Assembly: GCA_034440615.1 (NCBI GenBank)
Contig: JAOTOM010004043.1
Coordinates: 107,501 to 171,500, forward strand
From: Ashinkailepas kermadecensis
Taxonomy: Eukaryota > Arthropoda > Thecostraca > Neolepadidae
DNA length: 64,000 nucleotides
Direction of reading: 5' to 3'
Shown: positions 61,386 to 64,000 of the stretch, one piece after another
Numbering within the stretch: the stretch's first letter is position 1
Layout of the letters: every line of letters starts with the position of its first letter
Translations under genes and position numbers: made by a program
The notes under the pieces: model-generated
Told to the model about the DNA's origin: nothing
Databases searched by the model: none
What the model saw: only the letters and a program-made list of their open reading frames with translations

Positions 61386-61845
61386 TGCCGACGCGCCGCT
61401 TGGTGTGCTGCTTCTCGCCGGATGAGCTCCGTATTTTCACTGGCTGGGTTTATTTGACTGAATTGACTTTGATATCGGCCTTTCATCCGTCTGCCGTGGC
61501 ATACGTTGACTTGGCTGGACGTGCAGATTCGACTTGTTTGTCGACAGTTTGCGAGCGTGATGTTGTTTCAGGCCGTCGTGGTAGGATGCGTGATGGTACT
61601 TCCTGGTTCCTGTTTACTGAACCCTGAGCGATGCCCTCGATTACTTATGCGAGTATCAGATCAGATTAGCTGCTTATTCTTGTCGCTTAGCGCTCTCTGA
61701 TGTCATTCAGCCGCTCTCCGTGTCATTGAAGGCGACTGATTCGCTCACGTGTGAAAGTGCTGGTGAGACTGTGGGTGAGATACTGTCCTAGCGGTGAGAG
61801 GGGGATCGGGCGAGGTGTGCTCTCGCCAGGGAGCAACATTCCCGG
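61386..61845. other. Intronic stretch without a recognised feature
   Basis: No gene or repeat was recognised between the 35-bp arrays and the ratchet-like splice motif. Confidence 0.4.
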
Positions 61846-61864
61846 ATGTTGTTTTCAGGTAAGT
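61846..61864 (+). promoter_or_regulatory. Candidate recursive-splicing ratchet point
   Basis: The sequence GTTGTTTTCAG|GTAAGT joins a good 3' splice site to a perfect 5' splice site with no exon between them (junction 61858/61859). This is the known form of zero-length recursive splice sites in long arthropod introns. It lies in plexin intron C on the sense strand, 275 bp before exon 4. Its closeness to the next exon is atypical, so a cryptic exon edge or chance are alternatives. Confidence 0.4.
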
Positions 61865-62133
61865 CCATTAGGACCTTATCCGGCGATATGGAGAATGCCG
61901 ATTTAGGAGTCCCAGGTCAAGTGCCTGCAAAGTGAACTTCAGTAGGTTGTCAGCTAAAGTAGCTGTTTTATTCCTTCTGACAGCATCTGTAAGTATCATG
62001 TGCCTTTATCTGATGTGTACATGTGTGTTGTGTGCACCTGAAGAACGAAGGCTGGACTTTCTCCCAGATAGCTATGTCATTGTAAACTGCACCGACGTAA
62101 CTTTGACGTCTCTGATGTACCTTTGTTTCGCAG

Positions 62134-62305
62134 CTGACCCTCAACATCAACAACCTGCCGAAGCTGCAGCGGGAGGGCAGCTTCCTGTGCTCCTTCACGC
62201 TGCTCGGCAAGACGCTCAGCACCAACGCCACACAGACGGGGCCCGATACGCTCACGTGTCTGACGCCCAGGACAGACCGGCTGCCAGCCATCCCCGCTGG
62301 ACAGC
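62134..62305 (+). CDS. PlexB: Plexin (PlexB-like) internal exon 4 of 4: IPT domain 1
   Basis: The exon starts in phase 0 after ctttgtttcgcag and ends one base into a codon at the GTGAGT donor at 62306. It encodes LTLNINNLPKL, FLCSFTLLGKTLSTNAT, then a TLTCLTPRTD...IPAGQ segment. In plexins this follows the TTART sequence directly. It is the first IPT (Ig-like, plexin, transcription factor) fold between PSI 1 and PSI 2, with its Cys pair (SFLC ... LTC) present. An N-glycosylation sequon (NAT) is visible. The phase matches exon 3 exactly. The next exon, expected to begin the segment leading to PSI 2, is not visible in 62306-64000. Confidence 0.93.
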
Positions 62306-62441
62306 GTGAGTACTGACCACTGGGCCAGCTCGACCTTGACCTCAGGTCGGTGACGCTGGCATTACTTCCGTAGCATTAGGTCACGGGCAGACGTTCCTGC
62401 CTCTTTGGATGTGGCTGCGAGCCGAAAGTAACTTTGTCACT

Positions 62442-62500
62442 CGGGGGGGGAGTAATTTTTAGAGGCGTGCCGGACCGTAAAGGTCATTTGCGTCGCGTTT
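62442..62500. repeat. Dispersed repeat, copy 2 (first copy 10815-10873)
   Basis: It holds the same G run, TTTTTAGAGGCGTGCC and AAGGTCATTTGCGTCGC blocks. Confidence 0.8.
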
Positions 62501-63178
62501 AAAGCGAGTGTGTTTTGCGAGCAAAGCGCAGGCAAGTGTACATTTACGTCAAGGGAGTTTTACGTTGTAGTGTGTGTATAATTTATAGCTGTGGTGGTCA
62601 CTCCGGAAGTGGAGTATCGGAGTTAAAAGGATTGTTACAAAAAAATGGTTATCAGAATAGTCGAAAAGGTGCCGGATTCTGAACTGCATGGGTACGCCGA
62701 TGAAGATAAAGGATTGGCCTTGCTTTCTCTGGGTGCCGCTTTTTTCTTTTCTTTTTTTTGCTGCTAAACATTGCTAGAAAGTATTGCACAAGGTCTGTTG
62801 AGCTGTACCGATCGAGGCAATTTGTGAACCTTTCCCGCTTGGATTTGGAGCCATGGACGCTGACCGGTGCAGTGAACAGCTGCTCTTACCTGAACATGTC
62901 CAGGCAAGAGTGCCGCAGGTATGACATGATAGTGTTCTTGCCAGCTTAGGCTTTCGAGCATTACCGTGCAATGGCTGTGAGGAAGCTTAGCAGACTGGAT
63001 AAAGATAGGAGTTGATGACTCGGCTGGAGGCGCAGAGTCATCGGCCATCCCGCTCTGGCGCATCGACTTGGTTTGCTTAAGGGTTTGATAGATAGCCCCT
63101 CCGTTGAAGACGTACTCCTCCGACCCATCCTCCGTGTTTCGGTCCCGCTACAGCCGACAGCGGTACTGTTTATGTTTC
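62501..63178. other. Intronic stretch after plexin exon 4
   Basis: No further plexin exon was recognised. A 99-codon minus-strand frame at 62764-63063 has no known domain. Confidence 0.45.
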
Positions 63179-63389
63179 ACCAGATCATACGGATCACACA
63201 GCTCATGATCACCAGATCATACGGATCATACAGCTCATGATCATCAGATCATACGGATCACACAGCTCATGATCACCAGATCATACGGATCACACAGCTC
63301 ATGATCACCAGATCATACGAATCACACAGCTCATGATCATCAGATCATACGGATCACACAGCTCATGATCACCAGATCATACGGATCAC
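63179..63389. repeat. 32-bp tandem repeat, 6.5 copies
   Basis: Unit AGATCATACGGATCACACAG plus CTCATGATCACC, almost perfect. Each unit has three GATC sites and the palindrome TCATGA. There are no unique spacers, so it is not a CRISPR array. Confidence 0.96.
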
Positions 63390-64000
63390 AGGCTAGGACT
63401 GCAACTGCAGGTTCAAAATTTCAAAACTTAAGTCCATATGTGAACGCACTTTGACTGACTCGCCATTAATTCCAGTGTAAAGTAGCCCGATTCACAACGG
63501 CTAATATACACCGGGATGCAATATCGATGGTTTCGTCTCGTATGAGGGGAATGCAATTGGAATATCAGTAAATAATATGTCGATTTGAAATACTTCCAAA
63601 ATATACGTATAAAGTAATCTATTCAGTGTATAGCTGGAGCAATATATCCAAATATCGGCACTGTTTCTACAACAACACTCAGCTCGCATAAGCAACTAGC
63701 CAATGTGACCACCTCAGACACCATGCAAAGGAATTGGGAGTTATCAGATGTAAAACACATTTTCCACTGTATTGCTAGGCTGCATGACCTTTGCAGTCGA
63801 TGCGCCCCTAAACCCCCAACTGTATTGCTAGGAAATATATAATATTGTGAAGGAGGTGGTATTTTGCATGATGCGAATGAACACTTCGCCTTTCACGTGT
63901 TGTTTTAGGGATGCGAAATACCCTTGTTTTGGATATATACGAAACTACACCACTTCCGGATGTTATGATTCAACCTTGCCGCTCTCGAAAGTGTCAAATT
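63390..64000. other. AT-rich intronic stretch
   Basis: The only recognised item is a retroposon tail module at 63782-63812 (GCATGACCTTTGCAGTCGAT then GCGCCCCTAAAC). Near it, CTGTATTGCTAGG occurs twice (63768 and 63820), a possible 13-bp target-site duplication. Confidence 0.5.

Larger units (their letters stand above)
48626..62133 (+). other. Plexin intron C (13.5 kb)
   Basis: The intron is bounded by GTCAGT and gtttcgcag, phase 0. Its first 1.7 kb is a donor-like minisatellite with an open frame. It also carries a CCCCGT array, an AT microsatellite and a 35-bp minisatellite. Near its 3' end, at 61858/61859, is a perfect acceptor-donor junction motif. Confidence 0.9.

Noticed and set aside
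63179..63389. CRISPR-like regular repeat
   Set aside because: The repeats are head-to-tail without unique spacers, in an animal genome.

Overview
The window is metazoan nuclear DNA, most likely from an arthropod and perhaps a crustacean (the species is inferred only). It holds one convincing protein-coding gene: four internal exons of a plexin on the + strand, at 11587-11727, 41351-41451, 48496-48625 and 62134-62305. Their intron phases fit exactly (0, 2, 0, then 1 at the exit). Together they encode the end of the semaphorin domain, a complete eight-cysteine PSI domain and most of the first IPT domain. The wording of the PSI/IPT segment is closest to what I know of arthropod Plexin B. The 5' part of the gene (signal peptide, most of the sema domain) and the 3' part (further PSI/IPT domains, transmembrane segment, cytoplasmic GAP) lie outside the window, so no start codon, promoter, stop or polyadenylation site of this gene is visible.

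The other 99% is intronic and is unusually rich in simple-sequence and minisatellite DNA. Three complete introns are seen: 29.6 kb, 7.0 kb and 13.5 kb. They carry more than thirty separate arrays. The largest are a 21-bp unit at 13.1-14.1 kb, an 18-bp family at 14.8-15.5 kb, about 202 perfect AGCC copies at 17.0-17.8 kb, a 72-bp unit at 25.4-26.9 kb, a 30-bp unit at 30.6-31.6 kb, a 705-bp pure polypurine tract at 34.0-34.7 kb, a 23-25-bp unit at 48.7-50.3 kb, a CCCCGT array at 51.2-52.0 kb and a 35-bp unit at 60.5-61.3 kb. Nearly all long open frames lie in these arrays and are not genes.

Interspersed elements include a tRNA-derived SINE superfamily. Two near-identical copies have perfect target-site duplications, and relatives have different tRNA-like heads on a common body and 3' tail. 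There is also a 2.6-kb composite element (21885-24526) with terminal inverted repeats, a SINE-like tail, an 18-bp flanking duplication and a frameshifted, transposon-type protein remnant. Other structures are a 0.18-kb inverted repeat at 7.4-8.1 kb and several smaller dispersed repeats.

The points most worth following concern splicing of this repeat-filled gene. A minisatellite starting about 75 bp after exon 3 repeats the exon's own donor hexamer (GTCAGT) roughly 65 times, and the reading frame stays open through it. Exon 3 has two phase-compatible acceptors 72 nt apart. A textbook recursive-splicing ratchet motif lies 275 bp before exon 4. No CRISPR array, rRNA or intact tRNA gene was found.
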